DNA of 64,000 bases. It comes from Polychytrium aggregatum (taxonomy: Eukaryota > Chytridiomycota > Chytridiomycetes > Polychytriales). Of the stretch, positions 32,349-43,630 are shown piece after piece. Position 1 is the first letter of the stretch, and every line of letters starts with the position of its first letter. The translations under genes were made by a program, and so were the position numbers. The notes below the pieces were generated by a model. That model was not told where the DNA came from, did not search any database, and saw only the letters and a program-made list of their open reading frames with translations. Location of the stretch: positions 186,001 to 250,000 of the forward strand of contig NW_026516233.1 in the NCBI RefSeq assembly GCF_025602895.1. The letters run 5' to 3'.

Positions 32349-35300
32349 CTATCTCCTCCTCAAACTACGGCGTGTTCCATCTTGAGTTCTCCTGGGGCCA
32401 GGCTTGTCTGGGTAGCGTCGGTGGTACTCCGCGGCCACCGTTGGGGCAAAGACAATGTCGGCGGGCTCCCAACTTCGATCGGTGACCGGGTAGCCTTTCC
32501 AATCGATGAGATAGTGCAGCTTTCCGCGCACGAACTTGGAGTCTAAGATCTCTTCGACCTCCCACTCCAAGTTCCCATCGATGACCACCGCAGGGGGCGG
32601 CGCTTGCACCCGACCCGGAAGCGAGTTCTTCTTGTAGGGCTCAAGAAGAGACACATGGAACACCGGGTGCACCTTTATGTCCTTTGGCAAGTCCAGGCGG
32701 AAAGCCAATGTCCCGACGGCCTCGAGGATGGTGAATGGTCCAATCCTCTGGTAATCCAGCTTCTTGCTTGGGCGAGTGGTGCTGATGTTACGAGTCAGCA
32801 CCCAGACTTGATCGCCCGGACGCAAGTCGGGAGCCTGGGACCTCCGGAGATCTGAGAAGTGCTTGTAGTCAGACTTTGCCTTCTCAAGATTCTCCTTCAA
32901 CAGTGCCAGGTTCCGCTGGAGATGTTCAACCCTCTCCGTGGCAGAGGGAACATCAGGGCCGCCAGCGACAACGGGGACTTCGAACCTTGGGTGGAACCCA
33001 TAGGTTGCCAAGAATGGCGAGGCATGTGTTGACGAGTTCTCGAGGTTATTGTAAGAGAACTCGGCCAACGGCAGCAGCTCGGCCCAGTCATCTTGCTGAT
33101 ACGACGTGTAACAGCGCAGGTATTGGTTGATGACCTGGTTGACCCTCTCAGTCTGTCCATCGGTCTGGGGATGGAAGGCCGTGGACAGACTGGTTTGGAT
33201 CCCGAGCTGCGTGCAGAGTGCCTTCCAGAACCGAGAGGTGAACTGACTTCCTCGGTCTGAAACCACTGTGTCGGGGAGGCCATGGAGACGAAAGACATTG
33301 TCGAGGAACAGTGACGCAGTCTCCTCCGCCGACGGCAGTGAACGCCAGGACATAAAGTGTGCCATCTTTGTGAGGCTGCATACCACCACAAAGATGCAGG
33401 TGTGACCCTTGGACTTTGGCAGATCAGTGATAAAGTCCATGGTCAGTGTCCCCCAGGGTCGATCGGCTGTCTGGAGTGGCAACAGGAACCCAAACGGCTT
33501 GTGTCGCGGAGCTTTCGAGCGTGCACAGGTGTCGCACGTCGAGACGTACTCTTTGACATCTTTCCGATAGGTTTGCCACCAAAACTGTCGCGATACCAGA
33601 GCCAGAGTCCGTCGGATGCCTGGATGACCCACAGCGACTGGGTCATGGCACGACTTGAGCGCCGGAACTCGGCACGACTCTGGGACCACAATCCTGTTCT
33701 GGAAGGTGAGGTACTGGCCATTCCAGACGAACTTCGGGTCACGACGGTATTTGTCTAGACCGGGATCCCGAGCCTGCTCTTCGGCTATGAGCTGCAGCAA
33801 GTCCACAGGGTCACTGCGACTTGCAACCGAAGAGCGGGCGTCTCTGCTTCGCAGCACGCGTATCACCGCGGCAGGATCGAGAAGCAGAGGCGGATCCCTC
33901 GACACGGAGGCCGACGAAGGGATGTAGTCCGAGCGACGAGACAGGGCATCGGCCTTGCCGTTCCTCGCACCAGGACGGTACTGGATGCGGATGTCGAACC
34001 GAGACAAGAACTGGGACCACCGTGCATGACGCTGGTTTAGGATGCGAGCCGTTGCCAGGTACTCCAAGTTCTTGTGGTCGGTCAGAACGGCAACGGGATG
34101 CTGGGCGCCTTCGAGGTAGTGTCGCCACGCCTCGAAAGCCTCCTTGATCGCCAACAGCTCTTTCTCGTATATGCTGTAGTTACGTTCAGCATTCGAGAGT
34201 GTCCGCGAATGGAACGAGCAAGGATGAAGGCGATCATCAGCACCCCGCTGGGAGAGCACGCATCCAAGCGCAAAGTCCGACGCATCTGACTCTACGACGA
34301 ACGGCTTGGATGGGTCCGGATGCACCAGAACGGGCTCCGAAACGAAGGCATCCTTCAAGGATCTGAATGCTTTATCGGCTTCGCGGGACCACTGGAAGCC
34401 ATGCGTCTTCCGGAAGAGCCGAGTCATGGGCCCCGCGATCTTTGCGTATCCATCGATGAAGCGTCGATAGAAGTTCGCAAACCCGACAAAGGATCGAAGA
34501 TCCGAGATGTTGTGCGGTATGGGCCAATCCAAGATCGCAGAGAGCTTGGATCGCTCCATACCGATGCCCTCGGGCGAGACCATGAAACCAAGGAACGAGA
34601 CCGAGGTTTTGGAGAACTCGCACTTCTCCAGCTTGCAATACAGCTTTGCAGCTCGGAGCTTCGAGAGGACCTGCTTGACGTGCTCTACATGCTGCGACGG
34701 ATCAGCACTGTAGATCAAGATATCGTCAAGATACGCAATTGCGAACTGGTCCAACTCGGTGCGCAGGACGTCGTTGATGAAGTGCTGGAACGTCGCTGGC
34801 GCGTTGGTGAGCCCAAAGGGCATCACCAAGTACTCGAAGTGCCCATATCGAGTACGGAAAGCTGTCTTCCACTCGTCCCCGGAGCGGATGCGCAGCAGAT
34901 TGTAGGCTCCACGAAGGTCCAGCTTAGTGAACACCTTCGCGCCTCGAAGTCGGTCCAGCAGCTCGCCGATCAGCGGTAAAGGGTAACGGTTCTTTACCGT
35001 GATACCGTTCAGTGCGCGGTAGTCAACGCAAAGACGAAGTGAGCCGTCCTTCTTCTTGACGAAGAGGATTGGTGAGCCTGCTGGGGACGACGAAGGACGA
35101 ACGAATCCCTTGGCAAGATTCTCGTCGAGATAGTCACGCAGAGCGTGAAGCTCGGGCTCGGACAGTGAGTACAGAGGCCCGAACTTTGGCGACTTGCCCG
35201 GCTCCAAGTCAATGGGGCAGTCGTAAGGGCGATGCGGAGGCAAGGAGTCAGCTTCCTGTTTAGAGAAAACAGACAGGAAGTCCTTGTACTCCGCAGGCAC

Positions 35301-35909
35301 TTCGACAGTCGCAGTGCTCGGCTCGTCAGTGGGCAGGACATGGACCTGAAAGATGGTCAGGGGTTGCGTTCCATGCCTGCATGCATCCAAAGACTCGCGC
35401 ATCGAGCGGTAATCAATGCTGCAGACGCGGAGAGGAGCGTCCGAGCTGAGAGGAGGGGCGTGGACAAGGTCAGAATAATGTTCGACGGTTACTTTATTCT
35501 GAACAATGTCCGAAGAACAAACAACAGGAGGAGGTACATCAAGGAGGGAAAGAGAACTGACAGCAGGAGAAGGGGTTTGGGAAGAGCGAAGGGGTTCGGG
35601 AGGAACAAGACAAGAAGGGGAAGACGAAGGTGGGAGCGTAGGAGAGGAGCTTAGATCAATCAAAGGAGTGGAATCATCAAGAAGGGGAGTGACATTGGAG
35701 GAAGTGGAGCAAGACGAAAGAGAAGTAGTGCATGGAGAGGGGTCGGAATCAACAGAAGGAGGGAGACAAAGAAGACCGCGAGACCAGACAATCTTGGGCT
35801 CGGCGGTGCGCAACCAAGGAAAGCCAAGGATAAGTGGTTGATGTGGAGACCTGATCACATCGAACCGAAGGCGTTGCGAGACGTCCCCGAGAATCACCTC
35901 GAGTGGAGC
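32349..35909 (-). CDS. Chromovirus A2 pol, main part (end of protease, RT, RNase H, integrase, chromodomain)
   Basis: About 1180 codons continuing the protease fragment at 41377-41900 across the B insertion. Domains in order: end of the aspartic protease (LILGFPWLR), reverse transcriptase (VDYRALNGITVKNRYPLPLI, IAYLDDILIYS), RNase H (ESDASDFALG), integrase (zinc finger CDTCARSKAPRHK, core with TMDFITDLP and STAFHPQTDGQTE), GPY/F region and chromodomain (LEWEVEEILDSKF, WKGYPVTDRSWEP). The reading frame is open throughout, so only the insertions inactivate it. Confidence 0.92.
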   Translation of the reverse strand, partial: APLEVILGDVSQRLRFDVIRSPHQPLILGFPWLRTAEPKIVWSRGLLCLPPSVDSDPSPCTTSLSSCSTSSNVTPLLDDSTPLIDLSSSPTLPPSSSPSCLVPPEPLRSSQTPSPAVSSLSLLDVPPPVVCSSDIVQNKVTVEHYSDLVHAPPLSSDAPLRVCSIDYRSMRESLDACRHGTQPLTIFQVHVLPTDEPSTATVEVPAEYKDFLSVFSKQEADSLPPHRPYDCPIDLEPGKSPKFGPLYSLSEPELHALRDYLDENLAKGFVRPSSSPAGSPILFVKKKDGSLRLCVDYRALNGITVKNRYPLPLIGELLDRLRGAKVFTKLDLRGAYNLLRIRSGDEWKTAFRTRYGHFEYLVMPFGLTNAPATFQHFINDVLRTELDQFAIAYLDDILIYSADPSQHVEHVKQVLSKLRAAKLYCKLEKCEFSKTSVSFLGFMVSPEGIGMERSKLSAILDWPIPHNISDLRSFVGFANFYRRFIDGYAKIAGPMTRLFRKTHGFQWSREADKAFRSLKDAFVSEPVLVHPDPSKPFVVESDASDFALGCVLSQRGADDRLHPCSFHSRTLSNAERNYSIYEKELLAIKEAFEAWRHYLEGAQHPVAVLTDHKNLEYLATARILNQRHARWSQFLSRFDIRIQYRPGARNGKADALSRRSDYIPSSASVSRDPPLLLDPAAVIRVLRSRDARSSVASRSDPVDLLQLIAEEQARDPGLDKYRRDPKFVWNGQYLTFQNRIVVPESCRVPALKSCHDPVAVGHPGIRRTLALVSRQFWWQTYRKDVKEYVSTCDTCARSKAPRHKPFGFLLPLQTADRPWGTLTMDFITDLPKSKGHTCIFVVVCSLTKMAHFMSWRSLPSAEETASLFLDNVFRLHGLPDTVVSDRGSQFTSRFWKALCTQLGIQTSLSTAFHPQTDGQTERVNQVINQYLRCYTSYQQDDWAELLPLAEFSYNNLENSSTHASPFLATYGFHPRFEVPVVAGGPDVPSATERVEHLQRNLALLKENLEKAKSDYKHFSDLRRSQAPDLRPGDQVWVLTRNISTTRPSKKLDYQRIGPFTILEAVGTLAFRLDLPKDIKVHPVFHVSLLEPYKKNSLPGRVQAPPPAVVIDGNLEWEVEEILDSKFVRGKLHYLIDWKGYPVTDRSWEPADIVFAPTVAAEYHRRYPDKPGPRRTQDGTRRSLRRR

Positions 35910-36218
35910 TGTAGGAGATGGTATCTCCGACGCTGTGCTGCGCGTACTGCGCGTACTGCGCGGCGCAGTGGGTCGTGACCTGTGCTGCGCTTTGCGTTTT
36001 CACGCACCGCAGGCAGGCCACCGCAGGGTATACCTGCGGGTTGCCCCCGTTCCCCCCGTTTGTCTGGAGTTCGGTTTTATCGTGAATAAACGTAAGTGCT
36101 CCCCGAGCTCACCCGTCCGCTAGAGTAGCCTAGCACCGCCCTGTTCTGCCCCGTCCTGTCTTGTCTTGTACCCCCTCCCTCCCCGTCTTGCCCCAACGTC
36201 CCAGTAGTGGACGTTACA
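35910..36218 (+). repeat. 5' LTR of B-1
   Basis: 309 bp, TGTAGGAGATGG...GACGTTACA. Contains an inverted pair GGAGATGGTATCTCC near the start and AATAAA near 36085. Confidence 0.95.
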
Positions 36219-36230
36219 TGGTAGCATCGG
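36219..36230 (+). other. Primer-binding site of B-1
   Basis: TGGTAGCATCGG adjoins the LTR. TGGTAGC is complementary to GCUACCA, the 3' end of eukaryotic initiator tRNA-Met, so priming by that tRNA is likely. Confidence 0.65.
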
Positions 36231-36340
36231 AAATCCTCGTCTTGTTTTCGTCCTGTTTGTCCTCTTTCTAGATCCTCAAGCTGGATCCCGCCTCTCTTGC
36301 CGACCGACTCTCCTCTCTGTCCCTGGAGCCTGCCCCTGCC

Positions 36341-37162
36341 ATGAGCAACCCCCGCCCACTTCCGGAAGCCTTCCTCAAGACCTTCCGTGCCCCAGTGTTT
36401 ACTGGGAAGAGCCGCTCCTCCTCGGTGGAGGACTGGCTGCAGCAACTCGAGGACTACCTCGATGCTGCCCAAGTCGCCCCCACCCACCACATCGTCGCCG
36501 CCAAGCTCTGCTTAAAGGACCAGGCGTACCGTTGGTACCGCCGCCAAGGGTTCGACGAGCAGAGCGAAGGTGTGTTTGACGACTTCAAGGACCGCCTCCG
36601 TCGCCGCTTCGGCAGCCCCAATGCTGAACTCATTGCCCGTGACAAGCTATACTCTCTCGTGCAGCGTGGTTCTGTGACCCGCTACATCGAGGAGTTTGAA
36701 GACCTCTCCTCCCAGATTGAGGAGCTGGGCTCTGCTGATGCGATGTACCTCTTCCAGAAGGGCCTCAAGCCCAAGATCAGAGAGTACATCGCCAGCAACC
36801 CTGATGCCCGCAAGTCCCTGGACGTGATGATGGACGTTGCCGAGAACCTCGACAACGTCCAGTACCATGGCCGCCAGTTCTACCCGCAGCTGGCAGGCGG
36901 CCATCGGTCTCATCACGTCCCAGCCCGTCCGCCTCGCCCGGCCCCGCCCGCAAGACCCATGCCTGAGCCCATGGACGTTGACGTCAACGCCATGGAGGCT
37001 CGTGGCCCTCCCCGCTCCCGGTTCCAGCAAGCTGCCACTGTCTCCCCCAAGGACAGACAGAAGCAGGAGGACCTCCGCCATGGTTCCTGCTTCTTCTGTC
37101 ACCGACCGGGACACCAGGCCAAGGAGTGCCCCATGAAGTCGGGAAACGGCCGACCCTACTAG
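36341..37162 (+). CDS. gag: Chromovirus B-1 Gag
   Basis: 273 aa. The middle is the retrotransposon gag (capsid-like) domain ([16 protein letters not shown]...YRWYRRQ...[12 protein letters not shown]). A proline-rich linker follows, then one CCHC knuckle, [14 protein letters not shown] (C-x2-C-x4-H-x4-C), for RNA binding. The stop codon lies 15 nt after the slippery heptamer at 37141; pol overlaps in the -1 frame. Confidence 0.93.
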   Translation: MSNPRPLPEAFLKTFRAPVFTGKSRSSSVEDWLQQLEDYLDAAQVAPTHHIVAAKLCLKDQAYRWYRRQGFDEQSEGVFDDFKDRLRRRFGSPNAELIARDKLYSLVQRGSVTRYIEEFEDLSSQIEELGSADAMYLFQKGLKPKIREYIASNPDARKSLDVMMDVAENLDNVQYHGRQFYPQLAGGHRSHHVPARPPRPAPPARPMPEPMDVDVNAMEARGPPRSRFQQAATVSPKDRQKQEDLRHGSCFFCHRPGHQAKECPMKSGNGRPY

Positions 37163-40100
37163 GTGGCTCTGGAGCCCTAGTAGGAGACCAACGCCGTGGA
37201 TTGCTCAATGCAGTCCACGCGTCTCCAGAGGAAGTTCACCTCGCCCCCTCCCCCGAAGGAGAAACAAACCAAGTGTTGTGCGTCGTGCGAGAGGTGCATG
37301 GTGGCGCAAGCCGCCTGCCTCTCCACGAACGTGAAGAGAAAACCAAAATTGAAAACCAAAACAAAAAAGAAAATCAAGAACCCTTGAGGGACAGGACCGC
37401 CTGTGCCCTCACCCCTGTCAAGTCGTGTGTGTCGGATGCTTCCGACATGTGTCCGCAAGCCGTGGACGTCGTGTGCAATGGCGTGCTGACGCCGCAGGCC
37501 CCCGCAATGGCCGAACCCTATCCAAAATGTCCGAGTGGCCGTGATGAAGCCAACCAAGACCAAGTGTCGCCCGTTCCCCCAAGTCAAGTCATGGTGCAGG
37601 AGGCTGTGCAGGAGGACCATGAAGAGTCCCTGCTGTACCTCCCTGCCACCGTCCAAGGTCACACCGTCCGAATGATGGTGGACTCTGGAGCAAGCTGCAA
37701 CTTTGTCAGCAGACGCTTGCTCCAGGAGCTCAACATACATGCAACCAAGAAGAAGTCGCCGATGAGTGTGGCGCTTGCAGACGATCGTGTGCAGCAGTGC
37801 ACACACCAAGTGGTCCTGCGAGTGGCCCTCCATCCCAAGTACCATCCTGTCCTGTTGTTCCAAGTGATCGACACCAAGTTCGATGCCATCCTCGGCATGA
37901 GCTGGCTTGCTCGTGCCGAGCCGACTCCAGTCGTCGACTGGAAAGGCCGCACTGTCCGTGTTGGCCCTGACATTGTCCTGCAGGGCATGGCCTCACCCAA
38001 CATGCCACCTCTCCTCTCAGCCATGCAATTCAAGAGGCTGATCAAGAAGGACACGTCGTTCCTCTGTGTCGTGCGTGAGGTCGACGACACCGACCAAGCC
38101 GGTCCCGGTCCCCCGCCTGTGGTGACCAAGCTGCTCGACGAGTACAAGGACGTATTCCCCGACCAGTTGCCACAATGCCTGCCACCCCAACGCACCGTCG
38201 ATCATCGCATCGACATCGAACCAGGCTCGTCGCCTCCGTCAAGACCGACGTACCAACTGTCGCTGACGGAGATGGACGAACTCAAGCGCCAGTTGGATGA
38301 CCTCCTCGCCCATGGGTTCATCCGCCCGAGCCAGTCACCGTATGGTGCACCAGTGCTCTTTGTCAAGAAGAAAGAAGGTGATCTCAGGATGTGCGTCGAC
38401 TATCGCGCACTAAACAAACAGACCATCAAGAACACCTACCCGTTGCCCAGGATCGACGAGTTGATGGATCGTCTGAGTGGAGCAAAGGTCTTTAGCAAGA
38501 TAGACCTCCGCTCAGGCTACCATCAGATCCGCATCCACGAGGATGATGTCCACAAGACCGCCTTCAGGACTCGCTACGGACTGTACGAGTTCCTAGTGCT
38601 GCCGTTCGGATTGACGAACGCACCTGCCACGTTCATGCAGCTGATGAACGATGTGTTCCGCCAAGAGCTCGACAACTCTGTCATCGTGTACCTGGATGAT
38701 ATCCTTGTGTACAGCAAGGATGAAGCGACCCATGAAGGTCATGTCGCCCGCGTGCTGGCCAAGCTACGCGAGCACAAGTTGTATGCCAAACTGTCCAAGT
38801 GTGAGTTCTTCAAGAATCAAGTCCCGTTCCTGGGACACGTTGTCTCAGGAAGAGGAATCGAAGTCGACCCCGCCAAGGTCAAGTCTGTGGTCGAGTGGCC
38901 GCCGCTCGCATGCGTCTCTGACGTGCAGTCGTTTCTCGGTCTCGTCAACTACTACCGCCGATTCATCCCCGATCTGGCGCGCACTGCCGGTCCACTCACA
39001 GACCTACTCCGCAAAGAGTGCCCCTTCGTGTGGGACCACCCACAACGCCAAGCGTTCGAGACCCTCAAGCACGCCTTGACGAACGCTCCTGTCCTCGCTG
39101 TGTTCGACCCGAACACGGATGTCTCCGTGCACACCGACGCCTCCGACTTTGCGGTGGGAGCTGTTTTGATGCAGGAGGGAAGGCCCGTTGCCTTCGAGTC
39201 GCGCAAACTGTCCCAACACGAGATCAACTATCCCGTGCACGAGAAGGAGCAGCTTGCGATCATCTACGCGCTGCAGAAGTTCCGAGTGTACCTCCACGGT
39301 ACCGCCAAGCCCTTCAAGATTGTGACGGACCACCAGTCACTGCGTTACCTCGACACCAAGAAGAACCTGAGCCGACGCCAAGCGCGATGGATGGAGTTCC
39401 TCGCCGAGTACAACTACGAGGTTGTATACCAGAAAGGCAAACTCAATGTGGTGCCTGACGCACTGTCCCGACGCCCCGACTACCAATTGGCGTCACTGTA
39501 CGAGTCGACTGTCAGTGTCGACAACACGATGCTGGATGTTGTCCGAGACAACATCGCCAACGACAAACAGTTCGGAGAACTGTTCCGAAAGGTGTCTAAG
39601 CTCCCCAAGGACGACGAATCATCCGAGTACACAGTGCGTGATGGCCTGCTCCTCCTGAAGAAGGACAGCCGTGTCTGTGTGCCGGACATTCCGTCGTTGA
39701 AGACCAAGTTGCTCCAAGAGGTCCACGACTCGCCCCTCGCTGGACACTTTGGAGTCGAGAAGACATACGACCGACTGGCCAAAGTCGCATACTGGCCTGG
39801 AATGAAGCGCACCGTCGAGAAGTACATCGAGTCCTGCCATACCTGCAAGATGGTCAAGTCACGCACGACCCGAGAGCAAGGATTGCTGCAACCCCTGCCT
39901 GTTCCCGACCGCCCCTGGACCAGCATGTCCATGGATCTCATCACGCATCTACCGACGACCAAGTTGGACCACGATGCAATCGCTGTCTTTGTCGACAGGT
40001 TCAGCAAGATGGCACACTTTGTGCCGTGCCAGACGACATGCTCCGCGCCTGACCTTGCACTGCTGTTCTTCAAGCATGTGTTCAAGCACCACGGCCTCCC

Positions 40101-41058
40101 AAAGTCCATCGTCAGTGATCGAGACCCCCGATTCACCTCCTTGTTTTGGACAAGTCTGTTCGACCATCTCGGCACCAAGCTGAACATGTCAACCTCGCAC
40201 CACCAACAAACGGATGGACAGTCCGAGCGGACGATCCGCACCCTCGAGCAATACCTGAGGACATACGCCTCGACCAGCCAAGACGACTGGGACATACAGC
40301 TGAGTCATGCAGAGTTTGCATACAACACCGCCAAGTCGAGCACAACTGGCTTGAGCCCCTTTGAGGCGCTCTACGGATTCCAGCCTGATGTTCCCACCTC
40401 CTTGACACTGACCGAGTCCACGGCTGGATTGCCTCCCAAACCAAGTGCCTTTGTCAAAGATCATCAAGTCCGACACAAGATGATCGCCGACGCGCTCACG
40501 GATGCGCAACAAGTGATGGCGAAGTACTACGACCGCCGACACCAGGATGTCTCCTTTGAAGTTGGAGACCTTGTCTACCTGGACGCCGACAACATCAAGG
40601 TCCCCGAAGCCCAGTCAAAGAAGTTGTTGCCCAAGTACCGAGGACCGTTCAAGATAGCGGCCCGACCCAGTCCCCTCAACTACCTGTTGGACTTGCCACC
40701 TGGAAGCAAGCTCCATCCTGTCTTCCATGTGTCCAAGCTGCGTCGCCACACGACCCGCAGTCCAGCACAGTTCCCCGACGCCGACGAAGGTGTCCCGGAC
40801 GACGCACCACTGGAAGACGACCTCGGACAATACTATACTCAAGAATATGAAGTCGAAAGGATCGTGAGGCACAAGAAAGTGGCTGATGGGTCACTTCGGT
40901 TTTATGTCAAGTGGGTTGGTTACCCACACTCGGGCAACACATGGCAAACACTGGAGGACTTGTCCCATGCACCCGAGGAGCTGAGTAAATACGGTAAACA
41001 CCTCGAGGAGCCCCAAATAAAGAGCACACGCAGGGCTCCTCGCAGGAAGCCTTCTTAA
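37126..41058 (+). CDS. pol: Chromovirus B-1 Pol (protease, RT, RNase H, integrase, chromodomain)
   Basis: About 1310 codons in the -1 frame relative to gag, with no ATG near its start, so it is made as a Gag-Pol fusion by frameshifting at 37141. Domains: protease [11 protein letters not shown]; reverse transcriptase [20 protein letters not shown] and [12 protein letters not shown]; RNase [11 protein letters not shown]; integrase with HFGVEK...CHTCK zinc finger and a D,D-35-E core ([13 protein letters not shown]); chromodomain [12 protein letters not shown]...[15 protein letters not shown] at the C-terminus. Chromodomains steer insertion to marked chromatin in this group. No lesion is seen. 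Confidence 0.95.
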   Translation: MPHEVGKRPTLLGGSGALVGDQRRGLLNAVHASPEEVHLAPSPEGETNQVLCVVREVHGGASRLPLHEREEKTKIENQNKKENQEPLRDRTACALTPVKSCVSDASDMCPQAVDVVCNGVLTPQAPAMAEPYPKCPSGRDEANQDQVSPVPPSQVMVQEAVQEDHEESLLYLPATVQGHTVRMMVDSGASCNFVSRRLLQELNIHATKKKSPMSVALADDRVQQCTHQVVLRVALHPKYHPVLLFQVIDTKFDAILGMSWLARAEPTPVVDWKGRTVRVGPDIVLQGMASPNMPPLLSAMQFKRLIKKDTSFLCVVREVDDTDQAGPGPPPVVTKLLDEYKDVFPDQLPQCLPPQRTVDHRIDIEPGSSPPSRPTYQLSLTEMDELKRQLDDLLAHGFIRPSQSPYGAPVLFVKKKEGDLRMCVDYRALNKQTIKNTYPLPRIDELMDRLSGAKVFSKIDLRSGYHQIRIHEDDVHKTAFRTRYGLYEFLVLPFGLTNAPATFMQLMNDVFRQELDNSVIVYLDDILVYSKDEATHEGHVARVLAKLREHKLYAKLSKCEFFKNQVPFLGHVVSGRGIEVDPAKVKSVVEWPPLACVSDVQSFLGLVNYYRRFIPDLARTAGPLTDLLRKECPFVWDHPQRQAFETLKHALTNAPVLAVFDPNTDVSVHTDASDFAVGAVLMQEGRPVAFESRKLSQHEINYPVHEKEQLAIIYALQKFRVYLHGTAKPFKIVTDHQSLRYLDTKKNLSRRQARWMEFLAEYNYEVVYQKGKLNVVPDALSRRPDYQLASLYESTVSVDNTMLDVVRDNIANDKQFGELFRKVSKLPKDDESSEYTVRDGLLLLKKDSRVCVPDIPSLKTKLLQEVHDSPLAGHFGVEKTYDRLAKVAYWPGMKRTVEKYIESCHTCKMVKSRTTREQGLLQPLPVPDRPWTSMSMDLITHLPTTKLDHDAIAVFVDRFSKMAHFVPCQTTCSAPDLALLFFKHVFKHHGLPKSIVSDRDPRFTSLFWTSLFDHLGTKLNMSTSHHQQTDGQSERTIRTLEQYLRTYASTSQDDWDIQLSHAEFAYNTAKSSTTGLSPFEALYGFQPDVPTSLTLTESTAGLPPKPSAFVKDHQVRHKMIADALTDAQQVMAKYYDRRHQDVSFEVGDLVYLDADNIKVPEAQSKKLLPKYRGPFKIAARPSPLNYLLDLPPGSKLHPVFHVSKLRRHTTRSPAQFPDADEGVPDDAPLEDDLGQYYTQEYEVERIVRHKKVADGSLRFYVKWVGYPHSGNTWQTLEDLSHAPEELSKYGKHLEEPQIKSTRRAPRRKPS
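37141..37147 (+). promoter_or_regulatory. -1 ribosomal frameshift heptamer of B-1
   Basis: GGGAAAC is read in gag as (tc)G GGA AAC, a canonical X XXY YYZ slippery site; slipping back one base gives the pol frame, which is open from here. Confidence 0.75.
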
Positions 41059-41067
41059 GTGTGGGAG

Positions 41068-41376
41068 TGTAGGAGATGGTATCTCCGACGCTGTGCTGCG
41101 CGTACTGCGCGTACTGCGCGGCGCAGTGGGTCGTGACCTGTGCTGCGCTTTGCGTTTTCACGCACCGCAGGCAGGCCACCGCAGGGTATACCTGCGGGTT
41201 GCCCCCGTTCCCCCCGTTTGTCTGGAGTTCGGTTTTATCGTGAATAAACGTAAGTGCTCCCCGAGCTCACCCGTCCGCTAGAGTAGCCTAGCACCGCCCT
41301 GTTCTGCCCCGTCCTGTCTTGTCTTGTACCCCCTCCCTCCCCGTCTTGCCCCAACGTCCCAGTAGTGGACGTTACA
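41068..41376 (+). repeat. 3' LTR of B-1
   Basis: 309 bp, matching the 5' LTR with no difference noticed by eye. Confidence 0.95.
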
Positions 41377-41900
41377 GGAGCAGTCTCGCGGAGGATGGGG
41401 CCAGACGACAGCGGCTTACCATCCACGCCTTCCACTGCCAAGGGCGAAGCCTTGGAGCAGGTGGGGACAGAGTGTCGAGTAACAAAGTCCTCGTCGATAA
41501 AGTTGCCAGAGGCACCAGAATCGACAAGTCCTTCGCACGACAGAGAATCACCAGAAGGAAGACGAACAGCGACGGAAACAACCAACGAGCAACGACGAAC
41601 AGACGAAACACAAGACTTTGGTTCGGTACCAGCTTCGGCACCAGGGTTGCGGCTAGCACAGACAGTTAACTTTGCCGAGGGTTGGCAGGACAGCTCAGGT
41701 ATTTGCACCTGTGGATGAGGTGCAGTTCCCAGTGACACCAGAGGTGCCACGGGTACTATGCCAGAGCTGAGAGTGTCCGCCGGTCCAGAGGCAAGGCGAA
41801 GCTGTCCGCACATCACTGCTTCCCCAGTACTTACCAAAGGCACCTTACCAATGTCTTCACTTTCGGAAGGCGGTGGGCACGGCTCCGGTTCAAGGCCTTC
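41377..41900 (-). CDS. Chromovirus A2 protease fragment (start of pol)
   Basis: The -1 frame overlapping the end of gag. It encodes the aspartic protease with LVDSGASGNFIDEDFV and ends at the B insertion (RETAP), continuing at 35909 (LEVILGDVSQ). Confidence 0.88.
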
Positions 41901-41902
41901 AC

Positions 41903-42822
41903 TTAGAACCGGGCCTGGTCGTTTCCCGAACTGAAGTCTTGCACTTCTCCATCCTCGTAAACGATGGTGCGGATGATCCTCGGGCCGGGAGGTCCAGGGG
42001 GCGGTCCGGTAGCTCTGGTAAATCCAAACTTGACGGGGCAGTTTCGTACCAAGTGGCCCTTCTTGCCACAGTACAGGCAGAGTCCAAAGCGGCGGCGGCG
42101 TTGTTTCTCCTCGGCGGTCAGGGGTCCAGAGACGGCAGAGTCCACTTGCATGGGCTCGGAAACAATGTAGGAGGGGTGCGGCGGAGCGAGGACTGGCGCG
42201 GGAGCGATGGCGGGAACGGCAGCGGAGGCGGAACCAAAGGCGAACTGGGAAGACCGGTAGCGGGCAGGCGTGCTTCGGCGCTCTTGACGGCGCTCGCGGA
42301 TTCGTGCATCGAGCTCGTTACAAAGCTCAATGTACTCCTCCAGATCTCGTGGCAGAGGGCGAACTCGCGAAAGTTCGTCTCTGACATCATCCGACAAGCC
42401 AAGTCGGAAGAACGAGATCTTTGCACCGTCGTTCCAAGTCGTATCGGCGGCAATACGAAGGAACTCGGATGCATAGACTGCGCACGGGCGGTTGCCCTGA
42501 GACAGTGTGGTGATCACTGACTCGGCAGTCCTGGCCCGATCAGGGTCGTCAAACACTTTAGAAAAGCGTTCTAGGAAATCGCCAAAAGAGTTGAGTCGGG
42601 GATCACCCATCTCAAGCATCGGAGTCGCCCACTGGAGAGCCGGTCCAGTGAGCAGACTAATGACGAATCCGACCTTAATCGGGTCAGCAGGGAACCGGTG
42701 GGGCTGCATTCGTATATACAGTTTGCACTGATTTACGAATGCCCGGAACCCTTGCCGGTTACCGTCGTAACGGTCCGGCATCTGCACGCTGTACCCAGCG
42801 GCAGGAGCATCGCGAGCTGTCC
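41903..42822 (-). CDS. gag: Chromovirus A2 Gag, main part
   Basis: Continues the gag start at 49049-48992 across element C-a. It holds the retrotransposon gag domain (FRAFVNQCKLYIRMQP...FGDFLERFSKVFDDPDR) and a CCHC knuckle CLYCGKKGHLVRNC. The stop codon follows the slippery site at 41921-41927. Confidence 0.9.
41921..41927 (-). promoter_or_regulatory. -1 ribosomal frameshift heptamer of A2
   Basis: On the minus strand GGGAAAC, read in gag as (tc)G GGA AAC (Ser-Gly-Asn), 15 nt before the gag stop; pol is in the -1 frame. Confidence 0.75.
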
Positions 42823-42827
42823 GGAGC

Positions 42828-43618
42828 TGTTAGAGTCCAAAGGGGACTCAACGGCAAAAGAAGAAGTGAGCTCGAAGTGAGCTCAGGGAAGGCAAGGGTA
42901 AAGTCCGAAGTGGACTCGGAGAGGGAGCGAGGGAAGCAAAGATCCGTTCAAGATAAGACTAGTCTCGAAATGAGACGTGAGGAACACTCAGAGAATAAAG
43001 TAGAAGGCACTTTATTTAGTCCTATTTTGAACGCTGAGGTTCGACTACACATCGCGGGGGTCAGGCTATTTATAGACAAGTCCGGACTTGGCAGCGAAGG
43101 GCGGCCAAGGGAGGGAAAAGTGGGCGATCGAGCAGGGCGAAGGGGGCGATGCACGAACGAGGGCCGAGAAGGACCACCGAGACAGGCAGAGAACCAAAGC
43201 GAGGGAGGCGCAAGCAAAAGCGAAGCACCTGGCAGGAGAAACGTGCAAAGGCGAAGCAATGTGACTCAACGTCCAAGAAGCGGATTGGTCAAGTATAAGG
43301 TTGGGGCAAATGCATGCGAGATGAACAAGAGATCGGGGCGGTCAGGCAGGTCATGAGTCACCGGTGGTGGGACACATGACCGGCAGCCGAATTGCAACCA
43401 ATCGCAGCAAGGCGCGTGCACAAACAAACCGGCGCGTGCGAAGAAGACAAAGGAAGCGGAGCAGCGCGGGGAAACGGAAGTGCGGAAGGAGCGGAAATGG
43501 CAGGCAAAAGGCGGAAAATTGGAGGGGAACTGCAAAGCTACACACAAACAAACAGAAAGGCAAAAGAACAGCCAAGTGTGCAGTCAAAGTGGAGAACAAG
43601 CAGAAGCTATCCCTAACA
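42828..43618 (-). repeat. 3' LTR of C-a
   Basis: 791 bp, minus strand TGTTAGGGATAG...GACTCTAACA. TATAAATAG at 43074 leftwards; the self-priming segment is at 43024-43035. A polypurine tract AAGGAAGGGGATGA adjoins it at 43619-43632. Confidence 0.93.
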
Positions 43619-43630
43619 TCATCCCCTTCC

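Larger units (their letters stand above)
35910..41376 (+). mobile_element. Chromovirus B-1, complete, inserted in A2 protease
   Basis: 5467 bp with 309-bp LTRs at 35910-36218 and 41068-41376, gag and pol intact on the plus strand, and GGAGC duplicated at 35905-35909 and 41377-41381. The primer-binding site TGGTAGCATCGG starts directly after the 5' LTR. The purine-rich GTGTGGGAG precedes the 3' LTR. Structurally this element could be active. Confidence 0.95.

Noticed and set aside
43024-43074. tRNA-type priming for families A and C
   Set aside because: No TGG next to the 5' LTR; the 12-nt complementarity to the LTR itself at fixed distance explains the sites better.
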